Part shown: in pieces, positions 44,615 to 56,558 of the stretch | Layout: every line of letters starts with the position of its first letter | How positions within the stretch are numbered: the first letter of the stretch is position 1 | Assembly: GCA_020726505.1 (NCBI GenBank) | Contig: JAHLEZ010000001.1 | Span: 5,332,001 to 5,396,000 of the forward strand | DNA length: 64,000 nt | From: Leptodontidium sp. MPI-SDFR-AT-0119 | Lineage: Eukaryota > Ascomycota > Leotiomycetes > Helotiales > Leptodontidiaceae | Reading direction: 5' to 3' | Position numbers and translations under genes: made by a program | Notes under the pieces: generated by a model | Told to the model about the DNA's origin: nothing | What the model saw: the letters and a program-made list of their open reading frames with translations, nothing else | Databases searched by the model: none

Positions 44615-46725
44615 TATTGGTGTTGGTGTTGGTGTTATGACGGGAGGGTTAAGGTCAGATAAGTAAGTCCAGTATAGTCTCGAGAGAAATCTTTAGAAGA
44701 AATCTTTGGACGAGAGGGGGGATGCGTGAGTCTGACGGGAAGACAGAAGAGATTGATTGATGCTGAAATCAGACAAGAGAGGAAATACGCTACGCTTATA
44801 CTATCCCCCCTCCATTAACTTCGGATACCTCAATCAGCAACTTGCCTTGATCAAAATATCCGAGTCCGATACTAACTAGATCCGACACGGCTTTAAATCA
44901 AGCCGTCGCACTCGCTTTCTCCCCTATGCGAAGGCTTTGTACATACTGTACTGTAGAAGTGATACGAATTTGGGATATGGGAATGAATTTAAATACCGAT
45001 ATCTGAGAGGTGGGATTCTCAGTCGGAGGAGCAAAATCCTAGTTGGGCTGGTTCTGATATCAGTAGGTAAGCGAGAGAGAGATGTTGACGAAAAAAATAT
45101 CCAAGTTCTTGAGTGATTCCCATCTTTTCTCGGATTGGCATGGGGATTTTACGCGGTATCGGACACCTTTCCCTCCCATGGAGAGGCATGTGTGGATGGA
45201 TGGATGGATTTCTTTGGAATGAAGAGTGATGAGTGATTGCAGGTCGTTCTGTTGACAGGGCTGTTGATAGGTTGTTGATTAAGACAAGGGAGGTGGAAGC
45301 GAAGGTTCGGACTCGCTTAGGCGGGATGCATACAGTATGCGGCAGATACAATGCCTTACATCACCACTCACCTTCCTCGTGAGAGTCGGTGTTGAGGGAG
45401 ACTGCGTCGGTATAGAATTATGAGGGGAAGTTTTCATTTCTGGGGAGGTAATCTCTAAGTGGGTAGGAGAATTTCGAATAGAGGGATATTAAAAGTAGCT
45501 TCATAGTCATGTTCGTGAGTCGTGACATGTGTCCCTACGAACTCAGCTCACAAATCTATCTTGGATAGATACCTACCTACCTCATCTGTTCTTTGAAGCT
45601 TCCCATTCTCCAGACTGGGTATGACTTCTTCACTGGCAACCCATCGGAAATAAAAATCTACTGCAAATCAAATCAAAGATGTAGGAATTGCAGACTGTGG
45701 AAGTTAAAGCATGCTGATCAGCATTCCTCATTCGGTCATAGATGGCTAATTGGCCAACTGGCGCCCCAATTGAGATATCAAGAGAAGCTTTCACGATATC
45801 ACCGACTACTGGGTCTTTTTCAGCACCTTTGCCAGATGTTATGAAATCCGAGATGTCCACAAACATCGGGCTGGGAATTCTCCCAACCGACATTCACTAC
45901 TCTCTGTGACATGAACATCATCCTCACATATCTACACTATCCTTACTTCAAAGCTGCCGAATCTCTCGCCCGTTTTTTACATCTCAACGACACTTTACAT
46001 ATCATTCTCAGCTTCCTGAATTGAGTTTTGGGAATGCCCACTCCTCAAGCCCAGGGCGACCCCACTATATTTTCAGGGGTCGTCATGCTCCAAAACCGCT
46101 AGAAGCGGGAGCCGAGCAGCGCCCAGAGAATGCCCAGCTCGCCATGCTTTCAGACCTGCAACACCATCAAGGTCACCTCAACTTGCCTCAGATGTTTCTC
46201 TGCCTTTGAGATGTTACTTCTCTTTATCAACAACATGATAATAACCCAAGTTTTCTCAATCCACTACATCTTCAACGAAATATCCTTTCCTAACCATGCA
46301 GCAGCATCCTTGCTCGGAAGCGTACAGCCTCTGCATTTGCGTTGCCCGCCAATCAAATAACCAGATTCAAACCCGTGATGGCATTATACCTGGCGAAAGC
46401 TGTAAAAACTAGCAGCCTGTGGGACAATTTAGCTGGCATGAACGTCTTCATTTCTGACCACGTTCATTGGTAAGAATGGGGGTTATTGTTTTATAAAGGT
46501 TGCTCCTTCCTTGGCTTGCGATGCGATTTGGATAGCTGCGACAAATTGGACTGCTGAGCTCCGCGTGTTCATCGGCGATTCAACACTTCAACTGAGCTGA
46601 AATATATACTTAGTAATATCTTGGTAGATCATTTCTGTTCATCTTATAGAGCTCTCAAATCTAACGGTATTTAGGGATCGATCGATCGCCAGCCTCGGCA
46701 AGTCATTTGCCGAATTCATACAAAA
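44615..46725. other. 2.1-kb gene-poor region
   Basis: TGTTGG repeats (44617-44638) lie next to the dehydrogenase start, and a GGAT repeat at ~45191-45206. A minus-strand frame at 45893..45630 (87 codons, ISDFITSGKGAEKDPVVGD, LDISIGAPVGQLAIYDRM) is protein-like but has no recognised domain. A plus-strand stretch near 46034-46220 looks partly coding but is broken by a stop. No intact gene is supported. Confidence 0.3.
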
Positions 46726-48847
46726 ATGGGCATCATGGCACAAGTAATCTTGTCATTAGTCACGTCTATGGCATTCTGGTCAACGGCATCAGCTTCCATC
46801 GCCAAAGATCTTCCTGGTGCTGCATCTTATGTTGTTCCCACAGCATTTCCAACCTCAGTCTTCTCCAGCTACTATGTCAAGCCAGCACCAACCGTTGAGC
46901 CACAGCCTGTTCTGTACGATCCTATTCTCAATATTACCTACCCACTGAATCTCACGGATCCAACCACTGTCCAGACTGTGAACGAGGACCCAGTCTTCTA
47001 TCCTCTTGGCATAGCAAATATCACGAATGCGACAGCTGAAGCTCTCGTGGAACTGGCCCTAGCTGAAATCAAAAGCATCATCTACGAAGACGGCGGCCTT
47101 TCCGGAAATTGTTCAAAATGCATCGCTGCACTCAGTGTCGGGAAATTCCTCGCTCAATCCGCGCCAACTTTCGTGCCAGATGCGATGATTTCGCTGTGCC
47201 AGGCTACAGGCTTCCAATCCAACTTGACCTGCAAAACGAACTATTCTCCGGGTGGCTTCGGAGCTATCTGGACACAAGTTCTTGCTTTGGCGGATGTGAC
47301 TGGGCTTGATGGTCGATACATTTGCAGCTCTCTCAGCACGAACTTTTGTTCAACACCTGTTACGAGCCCGTTGAATACGACGAACCTTTTCCCCAAGCCC
47401 AAGCCAGTAAATGCGAAAGCACCGAAAGCGAGTGGGAAAAGAGTCAAGGTCCTTCACTTGTCTGACTTTCATCTGGATCCTCGGTATCAGGTTGCCTCGG
47501 AAGCGAATTGTACGTCTGGATTGTGCTGCAGATATTCTTCGGCACCGACATCTCAGACTGTCTTCCCTGCACCTCTATATGGTGCATTCAAGTATGTTTT
47601 TACAATCCAGCAGCTGAACAAAAATTGACACGTTTAGGTGTGATACTCCTTATTATCTAGGACTGGCAGCATTGCAGTCAATTGCTTCCATGACAGGTAC
47701 AGGAACCAAATATGCCAGCCCAGCTTGGACTCTCTACACCGGCGATCTCGTTTCTCATGACACTCAGAATCAAATGTCTCGAGAATACGTAGAGTACACC
47801 GAGACGAGTATTTATGACATGTTCAAGTCATACATCAAGGGGCCTGTCTTCCCAGTGCTTGGCAACCACGATTCCAATCCGGAGAATATCGACGGACCAC
47901 ACAGTCTTCCAGGACCTTTGGGCAAGCAATTTAGCTGGAATTATGATCACGTTTCAGCTCTATGGAAGAACAACGGATGGATCGACGAAGCGACGGCCGA
48001 GCAAGCTGCGATCCACTACGCCGCATATTCAGTGAAGAATCATTACGGCCTTCGGATCATCACCTTGAACACTGACTTCTGGTATCGAACCAACTACCTC
48101 AACTTCATCAATACTACTGATCCAGATGTTTCCGGAATCTTTAGCTTCATGATCAAGGAGTTGCAGGCGGCTGAAGATGCGGGAGAAAGAGTATGGATCA
48201 TTGGTCATGTCTTAAGTGGCTGGGATGGAACCAACCCGCTCCCGAATCCGACGAATCTGTTCTACCAGATTATCGATCGATACTCACCTCACGTCATTGC
48301 CAACGTGTTCTGGGGCCATACTCATGAGGACCAGGCTATCATCTATTACGCCAACAATGGTACTGTCCGCGATGCTGCGAATGCTTTGACGACTGGATGG
48401 ATCGGTCCATCGGTCACACCTCTCACCAACCTGAACTCCGGTTACAGAATGTACGAAGTCGATACCGGATCCTTCGACATCTACGATGCATACACGTTCT
48501 ACTCAGACGTCAATTCCTATTCAGCACTCAACTCTACAGGCCCCACCTACAGATTTGAATATTCGACTCGAGAAGCGTATGCGAGCGCTGTGGGTTGGCC
48601 AAAGTCCGCTCCACTGAACGCAACTTTCTGGCACGGTCTCACAGTGGCTATGGAGTCAAATCGGACCTTGGTCGAGACTTTCAATACCTACCAAGGAAAG
48701 TCAAGTGTCCGGAGCCCCAACTGTACTAGCGATGCTTGTGCTGCTGCGAAAGTTTGCTACATGCGGTCAGGGAGTGCTGCCTTGGGAAGAGCTTGTCCAC
48801 AGGGATTTGCGTCAGTTCAAAGTCCATACACTGGAAAGAACTTCTGA
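46726..48847 (+). CDS. Secreted acid sphingomyelinase-like phosphodiesterase
   Basis: Two exons, 46726..47591 and 47638..48847, with a 46-bp intron; 691 residues. A signal peptide is visible (AQVILSLVTSMAFWSTASAS). A saposin-B-like Cys segment follows (NCSKCIAALSVGKFLA, SLCQATGF). The calcineurin-like metallophosphatase core has the metal-binding motifs LSDFHLDPRY, GDLVSHD, GNHDSNP, IIGHV and GHTHEDQ. Many NxT/NxS sites suggest glycosylation. Acid sphingomyelinases hydrolyse sphingomyelin to ceramide and phosphocholine; in fungi the substrate may be another phospho-sphingolipid or phosphodiester. A second in-frame ATG at 46735 is an equally good start. Length and motif order match the fungal family. 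Confidence 0.93.
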
Positions 48848-48924
48848 TTGGCATTGTCAGAATAATACTCGCAAGCAAAACAGAACGCCGAAACCCAATA
48901 CCTAATGCCCAATACTCATAATCC

Positions 48925-50548
48925 TCAAAGCTTCGCCTCAATCCTAACTTGCTTACCCGCATAATCATCCGGTAAGAACCAGTTTAAATAACTATCCGCG
49001 ACACTCTTCGTTATTTTCTTCTCCTCGTCCATTCTCTCCTTCCCTTTCATATACACAAACAACTCAGAGTCCGCATGCTCCTCAGCATCATAAGCATAGA
49101 CGCCCAAGACTGTCGTCGGATTGCCATACAGATTCGGACTTCTCAAAACCGGCTTCTCTCCCAACTCCAAGCTCATAACCTCATCTCTGGCTTTCTGTGC
49201 AGGGCCATCTGGCAAGCGTCAAATGGCTCCATTGAGAAACGAAACCTGCTGTTTGAAATGAGCTTTCGGCATCCTTCCTTTCTCGTATACTTCGATAGCT
49301 TGTTGAAGATTTATCCTCCCTTGCACAACCTGCGCGATACACCGACCCAGGAACGCGCTATCTTCTATACTCGTCGCCGCACCCTGCGCTATATGATTAA
49401 CTATCGAATGCGCTGCACCACCTATTAACACGATATTCTTCTTCTCTGAACTCTAGCTCTCTAGCGGCCTAGTGACAAGCAGTGGCTATCTCGACGCCCC
49501 GGGGATCATATCCACAATCCTCTTAATCCTCTCATCATACCCCTCATACTGCTTCCTCACCTCTCTCACGTCAACCTCCTCGACCGTATGCTCCAAACGA
49601 TCGACATGGTGCGAGAGCACGAGGTTGAAATTCTCACCCCCTGATATCGGGTACCTGATGATGCACGACTTGTCAACCATCCACACCTCCATGGTCAACT
49701 TCTCAACCAGTTCTCTCGCTACGGGATCTTTCCTGATCCGAGAGCACGGTACGATGGCTCTGTATGCGCAGTATGTGGTTGGAGGCGCGGGTTTCACGAC
49801 GGGAAGAGTGTGCGTCTGACGATGGAGTTTACGCCGTCTGAGCCGATGAGGAGGTCGAATGTGTGGCTTCTGTGGAATGAGGTGGTGACTGTTGCTTTTC
49901 CATCGGGGCTGCTCGTGTAGTCGAGTGTGGCCACGCGTGAGTTGATGAGGATTTCTACGCCGTGCTTTTGGGCGACTTGGACGAGCCCTGCGTGGAGATG
50001 GGCGCGGTGGACGACCCACCATCTGGAATACATCCGTCAGTATATCTCCACGAGTTCGGGGAGTATGGGTTTGTGTATTTGGATTTGGAAGTGGGCTGGA
50101 GAGAAGTTTGAGAAGTTTCTTACGGATACCCAAGATCTCGACGCATGTTCGGTATCATGCGTGTATATCCTACTTTCGTACCATCTCGCCGCCGCATATT
50201 CAACTCCTCGAACTCGACTAGGTCCGAGCTGATGATGTCTGCTACGCCCCATTTGATGAGGAGGCGGGAGACGTTGGGTGTCATCTGTTGATGTTGTGTC
50301 GGTTAACTTAGATGATTCCCGAACTGTACCTAAGTAGGTTGGGTTGGGGCTGTATGTTATATGTTATATAAGGTTATGTGGTTTCTTACCTGGATACCAG
50401 CACCGATCTCTCCGAGTTCAGTGGCTGCTTCGAGGGCGGTGACTTGAGCAACTGCTCGACGGAGGGCGATTGCTGCTGCGAGGCCACCGAGTCCGGCGCC
50501 GCAGAGACCGATGTGGATACGTTTTTCAGGCTGGGAGAAAGTCATCAT
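48925..50548 (-). pseudogene. FAD-dependent aromatic monooxygenase (salicylate-hydroxylase-like), inactivated
   Basis: Exons 50548..50390, 50284..50124 and from 50022 on; introns of 105 and 101 bp are intact. Family motifs: GLCGAGLGGLAAAIALRRA (FAD dinucleotide fold), GEIGAGIQMTPN, YPWWVVHRAHLH (across intron 2), DLLIGSDGVNSIVR and IGGAAHSIVNHIAQGAATS. Damage: a one-base frameshift near 49798-49803 after RRTLFP; TAG at 49488..49486 where the family has Trp (GASR-x-PLL); TAG at 49455..49453 (PLES-x-SSE, again Trp); TGA at 49221..49219 (NGAI-x-RLPDG, again Trp). All three stops are explained by one G-to-A change in TGG. The frame is otherwise well kept to the end at 48925, so inactivation is recent. 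Such enzymes hydroxylate aromatic acids with NAD(P)H. Confidence 0.88.
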
Positions 50549-51601
50549 ACAGCATTAAACATCACAGCAGATCCAAGTAGTTATTCCCGTCCCGATAACA
50601 ACCTCTCCAATCTCCAAGCTCGTGAATCATTAGCTCAAACCCCGCAGTCACCAACAAAGTGTTCAAACAGAATCATAATCTCCAACATCTCGATACGAAC
50701 GTGACTTGCTATTAGGGGGCTGGGAATATTTGGGTTTAATATTGAGTTTGGTCTTTGCTTTATGTGGTTGGTGTGATTGATGGATCGAGATGGATTATGC
50801 CTAGATAGTAAGATAGTACGGAGAGGTTTTGTATGAGAGAGGCGTATGTTCGGAAGTTGGTAAGTCGCTTCAAAGGAACTGTGGACTGCGGTTCACACAT
50901 CTGACGCGAGAAGCCGCAGGGATAATTCCATGAATCTCTCGATTTTTCTTTCTCCGATCGAGAATGTGTTTCATTCTTACAAAGTAGGCGAAGAAGAAGG
51001 ATATCTTGTCATTACTGATATCCCGACGAAGATCACCTTTGGCCCGCTCATAGTAGAAATCGGCATAGCAACCCCGAAGGCCGGGTTCTGCCTCTGTTGA
51101 ACCAAATCCCGAACAGCCAAGCGTTAATCAAGACTCAAGATGTAATAAAGAGGGGAGACAAGGAATAACTAAGGACTACGCTAAGAAGTCCGAACTGTTT
51201 AACAGTTTCTTTCTCGGCGTATTCGTGAAGAAGGTGCTTTAGTCTTGTCGAATCGTTTACTTATGTGCAGCTTTTTAGTAATTATTATATCTCAAATATC
51301 GACATAGCATTAGTCGATCCTTAAAAAAAAACGATACATCATAATAACAGTGCTGAACATTGGAGGCTTGTGTTGTCCGAGCCATCAAAAGAGTGGTTGT
51401 TGTTATTAGCCTGCCTGATTCGCTTGTTCACGGGGGTTGACGCAGCGTCCCGTTTGCGAGTTTGAACAAACAAACAAACATCGGCTCCGCTTACGATTCA
51501 ACTTTTTTTCACCTCAACCTTGACACGAACCATCAACTCTTGTCTTCTCTCTGCCTCGATCTCAACGATTCATATGAACCATTGGATTCATCACGAGCAT
51601 T
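50549..51601. other. Gene-free stretch
   Basis: Contains an A run (51324-51332) and a CAAA repeat (51463-51480). The last ~100 bp are pyrimidine-rich before the next gene. Confidence 0.3.
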
Positions 51602-52801
51602 ATGGACTCCACCAATTGTACTCCACGGTCGCAAGTAAACATGGATCGCTTCGATAGCAATTCTCTGACTCCAAGCCATCGACAGCACAGCAAAGTGAGT
51701 TCGCCTATTCCAGGCACTCTGATGTTTCCTGTTCTTGAAACATTTTTGTTAACGCCATATTTCCACAGAATGCAGAAAAGCAAACAGCCAGGCAAATCCG
51801 CGAAGCTCAACAGCAATATCTCACCTTCCACTCCAAGCGCCTCTGCCACCATTCCGACTGGGACTACATTCGATCTCACGCAGAAGACTTCCCATTCCAG
51901 CGCGAAGCTGAACCGGCGAAGGAGAGTATCCTGGCATTGAAGAATAACCAGACCTATTCGCAGTCTGGTATCATCCAATCGTACAGCAAGCTCAATTCGG
52001 GTGATGAAATATGCAGTTGCTGCGCTCGAGTCTTCGCCTTGGGCAGTACGAGGACTTGGAAGGGGTGCGTTTCGTTTCCGATTGATGTTGATTATCCTGG
52101 TCGCCCTGAAGGGTCGGTTCCGTTCCAAGAGCAGTGTGCGAATTATCATTGGGGAAGTCAGGGCTGGAAGTGCTCTGTTCGAGTTGGCGGAGGTAAGTTA
52201 CTGAAGCAAGGCTTTGTGTGATTTAGCATGATGCTAACCTCGGAACCTAGTCAAAATTCCTCCTCGTCGTCAACGTGCAGATTTGTTCCAGAGCAGTGCA
52301 TTTACTCATACTCATCTGGGAAGCAAGCATGACTTGAATACTACTACAGGTTGTGCCGACGCTCGACAAGAACTCCAGGGTATCATGAATCAACTCTCCC
52401 GTTGATCTAAAAAGTTACAAAATAAACGTCTACTGGAGCCGGTGGAAGATGAGAACGCTCGACATAACGAGGATGATGACGACGATATTTACGTCGGCCC
52501 TGATGACAGAAAATCGATCCCTCAAACTACTTCACCTCGTCGAACTCGCCAAAATGGAAAAGCCATCGCTCCTACAAGTTCCCGGGCTGCGGTTGTTGCA
52601 CTCGACGATGATGGTGATGACGACGGAGATTATGTTGCATCATCAAATCTACCCCCGATCTCTCAGGCTCGTCGGACTCGTCGCAGCTCAACATCGCCTG
52701 CTCGACATTCAAGGTCTGGGATTGGTATTGCGGTTGTGATCCCTTCCTTCCAACCTCCCCACAAACGTTTCAGGCGAAAGACTTCCTCCTTCAATTTCTA
52801 G
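51602..52801 (+). CDS. Uncharacterised protein with Cys cluster and acidic C-terminus; in-frame TGA or extra intron
   Basis: Exons 51602..51694, 51769..52192 and from 52251; introns of 74 and 58 bp. The middle exon encodes a helical region (ARQIREAQQQYLTFHSKRL) and a compact Cys/Trp segment (ICSCCARVFALGS, QCANYHWGSQGWKC). Exon 3 continues PPRRQRADLFQSSAFTHTHL to a TGA at 52403-52405. The same frame then runs on as KLQNKRLLEPVEDENARHNE with an acidic, Arg/Ser-rich tail ending at 52801. Either the TGA is a true stop (protein ~208 residues), or a CGA-to-TGA mutation, or it lies in an intron (a GTATCA donor at about 52380 exists). Function unknown; nuclear role suggested only by composition. Confidence 0.5.
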
Positions 52802-53066
52802 GCTTGACGGTCCTGGGGAGGGCATCCGTTGATAAAGAGGGACTTGAGACTTATTCAACAAAGACGCAAATGCCATGTTTGTTCGGTTGAACTGAAAGTG
52901 GTTTATTTTTGAAGTCGCTCCATCCTGTTCTTGTGAAATGAGACATGATGCAGAGGTGTGACCCATCTGTGGTGACCTCTACATATATTTCAAGATTCTA
53001 TCATTTCAAGATTGAAGCTTGAAGTGCCCTTCCCATGGATCTTCGGAGCATAACATAGTTGTTCCC

Positions 53067-53829
53067 TTAAGCTGGAGTGCCCCCAAACTCAGTCATATCC
53101 ACCGACTCCGTCCCAATAATCTCAAATCCCTGCGTTGAAAAGAGCAGCATTGAGACTGGCGTTGTGACAACATAAATCTCACCGCCTTCCGCATCAGCAA
53201 TCCCATTCAGATGCTCAGAGAGCATCCTTGCGATTCCCCTCCTTTGGTACTCTGGTAGGACTGCTATTCCCTTGCGATCTTTTCTTTAGAATTAGTTTCT
53301 AGTTCGAGACTTGCAGATATGTGTAACAGATGGTCTAGAGATAGCTCACGGTAGTGTTTTGTCGAATCATATCCGTATTTCTTCGATATCCCAATCAGAG
53401 CCACCATTCCCTTGAGCATCACTTGATTAACACCTTCTGGCATTGGTGGGATCCCAGAAGAAGCCTCGACTTGCTCTTTCGTGAAGTTGCCTGGCAATCC
53501 CAAAACGGTATACCCCACTACCTTCCTATCCAATTTTCATCTTAGCACGCTTTATCCCTAAATAAACTCACTATCAAGTTCAAAAAGGAAATTGTAGTTT
53601 GAACTCACCCGGTGGAAGTCTGTTTCGCAAAAAATAGCCTCTTGTCAGGTAATTTCCATCGGAGATTGAAATACTCCAGCTGCCATACGAGCCAGTCCTC
53701 TACTTTAACATCTCGCATCAAAGAATACCACTGCCGGTCCTTCAGCATGGCAGCTATGAAGATTTCTGCCACTAGGGCTAAGTCTTCATCAGAACCTTCC
53801 AAGATTTCGAATGTCATCCTGGATGTCAT
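53067..53829 (-). CDS. GNAT-family N-acetyltransferase (three exons)
   Basis: Exons 53829..53609, 53525..53350 and 53278..53067; introns of 83 and 71 bp. The product has 202 residues from ATG 53829 (MTSRMTFEILEGSDED); upstream codons are open but lack ATG. The N-terminal part FEILEGSDEDLALVAEIFIA is typical of fungal GNATs. The acetyl-CoA site is rebuilt across intron 2: GIAVLPEYQRRGIARMLSEH (Q/R-x-x-G-x-A/G). The C-terminus shows GEIYVVTTPVS and FSTQGFEIIG. The acceptor substrate is unknown. The second intron has no usable alternative, as its retained sequence carries stops in frame. Confidence 0.85.
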
Positions 53830-54234
53830 TGTTATAACAGGATTATCGTGTGAGCTCAGTCGCCAGTTTTGGTGGTGATTTAAGCCCAACGGGCTATTTG
53901 GCGGTTGAGAGGAATTGAAGTATAAAAATTTGCCTTCATATGATTCTGTGGACTTGGCTTAGGACTTAATATAAATAACTTGACGTAAGATTGTGAAGTA
54001 AGCTTTCGTATCTTACCCGGATAGTAGCTGCTATTTGTGCAGTCAGCTCGACTCAAGTGGATACTAGTTTACGGTCAGTGTTAGAGCTTCCTAATTAGGA
54101 CCGAAAGCGACGTAAAACCCGTTTCCAATAGAGCGCAGCGTCTTGCGAACATAGTCAGAGTCAAGCTTGGATCCATTGACTCCTCCAGCAAGTCCACTCG
54201 TAGATCTTGAACAATATCATCTCCAGCCAGAATT
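53830..54234. other. Short intergenic region
   Basis: Nothing recognised. Confidence 0.3.
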
Positions 54235-56558
54235 CTACAAAGCTCTACCCCATATCTCACTCCCAACAAGGCTCTCGAATCCAACAATTCTCTCATCTTT
54301 CATCACGCCGTATTTAGCTCCCTTTACCAGCGGTCTGATTTCATCTTTAGTTCCGAAGCCTGCTCGCCTAACAACGCGACCTTTCCATCCTCTTTACTCT
54401 CCATCACCTCTCCATATCGAGCTCTCAATTTCTTCAGTGCCGAAGGTGCCTTCTCACTTGCACCAAGACAACCCCCAGCCGCTGCATCCTGGAGATTACG
54501 ACTTCCTGTTGATGTCGTGATCAATTGTATGAACCCTCCATCTATTGCTGGTACTCCATTCTGATACAATGCCCATAACCCCAAGACGATGAATGGTAAA
54601 GCAATCAAGATACTGGCTGAGTAAGGCATGACCAGATTCAAGGGTCTGCTGAACTTGTACACGTTAATGAGATCGTCGATTGTAGCGTTGACTGTGGTAT
54701 TCCAGATGCCGTAGGCGGTGATTGTGGACATGGTGACGTTCATGAGCATCTCATTTAGCAGATCTTGGGTGACTTTGAAACTGATGACTGGGCCGTGTTC
54801 GCTCAACTCCGTGTTCTTCTGTACGCGGCCGAAGTATTCGAGTTGGCGATCAATGTCCCGTTGAACGGACCTGGGATGTCAGAAGGCCTTGTAAGGACTG
54901 TTCTTAAGAGGATGTCAAATACCTGTGAGTGAAAGCCCATTACCAAATCCACCGCTTGAAGTAACTTCAACTATTGCGTCTAACCAGTCCACATCCATAG
55001 ACCATAAGGTATCCCCAAATCCCAGGATAGTGACATTAGGCTCCGTTCAGTTCTCCCAAGACAGAGTCTTGTATCCGCCATCAATAGAAGCAGAAACCGT
55101 GTCGATGATATTAATCAAATTTAGATCGTGGTACCACTGCAAGGATTGATACGTCCATTTCACTGGCCCAGTACCCAAAACAAGAGATTTGTCGTAGAAG
55201 CCCGGAAGGTGGAGTCCGGGAACAGTGTTGTTACCATACAGGTTCTCTGCCGCTATCTGGTAAAATGAACTGAGGGCTCGAACCGGACCGGTGGTGATGT
55301 TTGTTAATAAGACAGTATTTTTGTATGTATGAAGAACAGTGTATGACACTTGAGCTGTGGAACACGTCATTTCCTGTCGGGACATCAAGACCATGCCCTT
55401 GTCGCTTGACATTGCAATTGGAGACTGTAGTCTGGTTACAACCGTGGCGTTTGATCTTCCAAGCACCTGTAACTCCGGTGCAGTGTTGATGAAAGTGTTC
55501 GTCTCTTTGCCACGCCTCTGGTCCTTGAGATCGTCGCTCGTGAAAACGGTAGTGTAAGCTTGAGGCTGGCCACCAACCATCTTCTTGACGTTGACAGTGA
55601 AGTTGGACATAACGGTAGCGCATTGAAAGTAGGGAGCATCAAATGTTGTTGTATATGAACAGTTGCTCCACATGGCGAGGGCATTGTGTTGGCTGTTCCA
55701 CTGACTATTACAGAATTTGAAAGGCGTTGAAGAGAACTTGGAAATGTCGACCTGAGTAGTGACCTTTTAATTTTCAGATATATATCTCATCTGTTTTCGG
55801 GTTGGGCATGTTTACCTGGAGGCTATGAAATCTGGAATGGTAGGGACAATCCTATCTAATACGAACGCATAGGCATCTGCACCTGTACCATTTCCTATCT
55901 GTGCTCAGTCAGCTCAGCTCAGTAACACACCCCAATGTCACAAACCGAGCACAAAGGACATTGTAACTCACAAATGATGCATTGAAAGTTGGAACAACCA
56001 TAGGAACAACCTTCGTAAAGTTCGCAAGCTCAACAGTCAACGCTCCCAGAGGAAAGCTAGTAACAATATACAACGCCCAGATAAATCCAGCAAGAAAAAC
56101 CAATACAAGAGCTGTTCTCAAATTAGACATTCGAAATAAGAAGAAGATCTGGGATCGTAAAACGAAGAGATTCTCAATTGCCGCGACCCGAAGAGTGCGT
56201 GCACGCAGCAGATACCACAGATACTGGACGAACGAGCATCCGAGAGAAGCTTGAAGGAATACCTGAAATGCAGTTGCAAGGATGTTTGAGGCTGTAGTGA
56301 CATAGGACTGTTGGATCTTCCGATCTGGTCCCTCGGCTGGTAACTCATCGAGGTATCTGAACAGGACGAGATGCAAAGCGGCAAGCACGAACGCTATTTT
56401 GTTCAGTGAGAAGAAAGACGGTTCGGGAGAGAAGCAGTACCAAATAGGTAGCATGTTATGATGAATGCTGGAGTTCGCCAACCGATGCCCCAGCGAGAAA
56501 ATGTGACTTGCTCATGTTTGTTCTTGGGAAGGAATGGGTCTCGCTGGCTGGTTGTCAT
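54235..56558 (-). pseudogene. Large membrane glycoprotein gene, apparently decayed
   Basis: ATG at 56558; exon 1 to 56441, 47-bp intron, exon 2 from 56393 (RYLDELPAEGPDRKIQQSYV, membrane helices TALVLVFLAGFIWALYIV). Then a large ectodomain with many N-glycosylation sites (MWSNCSYTTTFDAPYFQC, KNTVLLTNITTGPVRA) and a C-terminal helix (SASILIALPFIVLGLWALY) with a cytosolic tail. Damage: TGA at 55049..55047 inside a frame that continues with family-like sequence (EPNVTILGFGDTLWSMDVDW); a frameshift near 54351-54357, after which the tail continues in another frame (DEIRPLVKGAKYGVMKDERI); and one exon join near 55740-55820 that I could not make in frame. The family is an uncharacterised fungal type with one N-terminal and one C-terminal membrane block. 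Some breaks could be misread introns. Confidence 0.6.
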
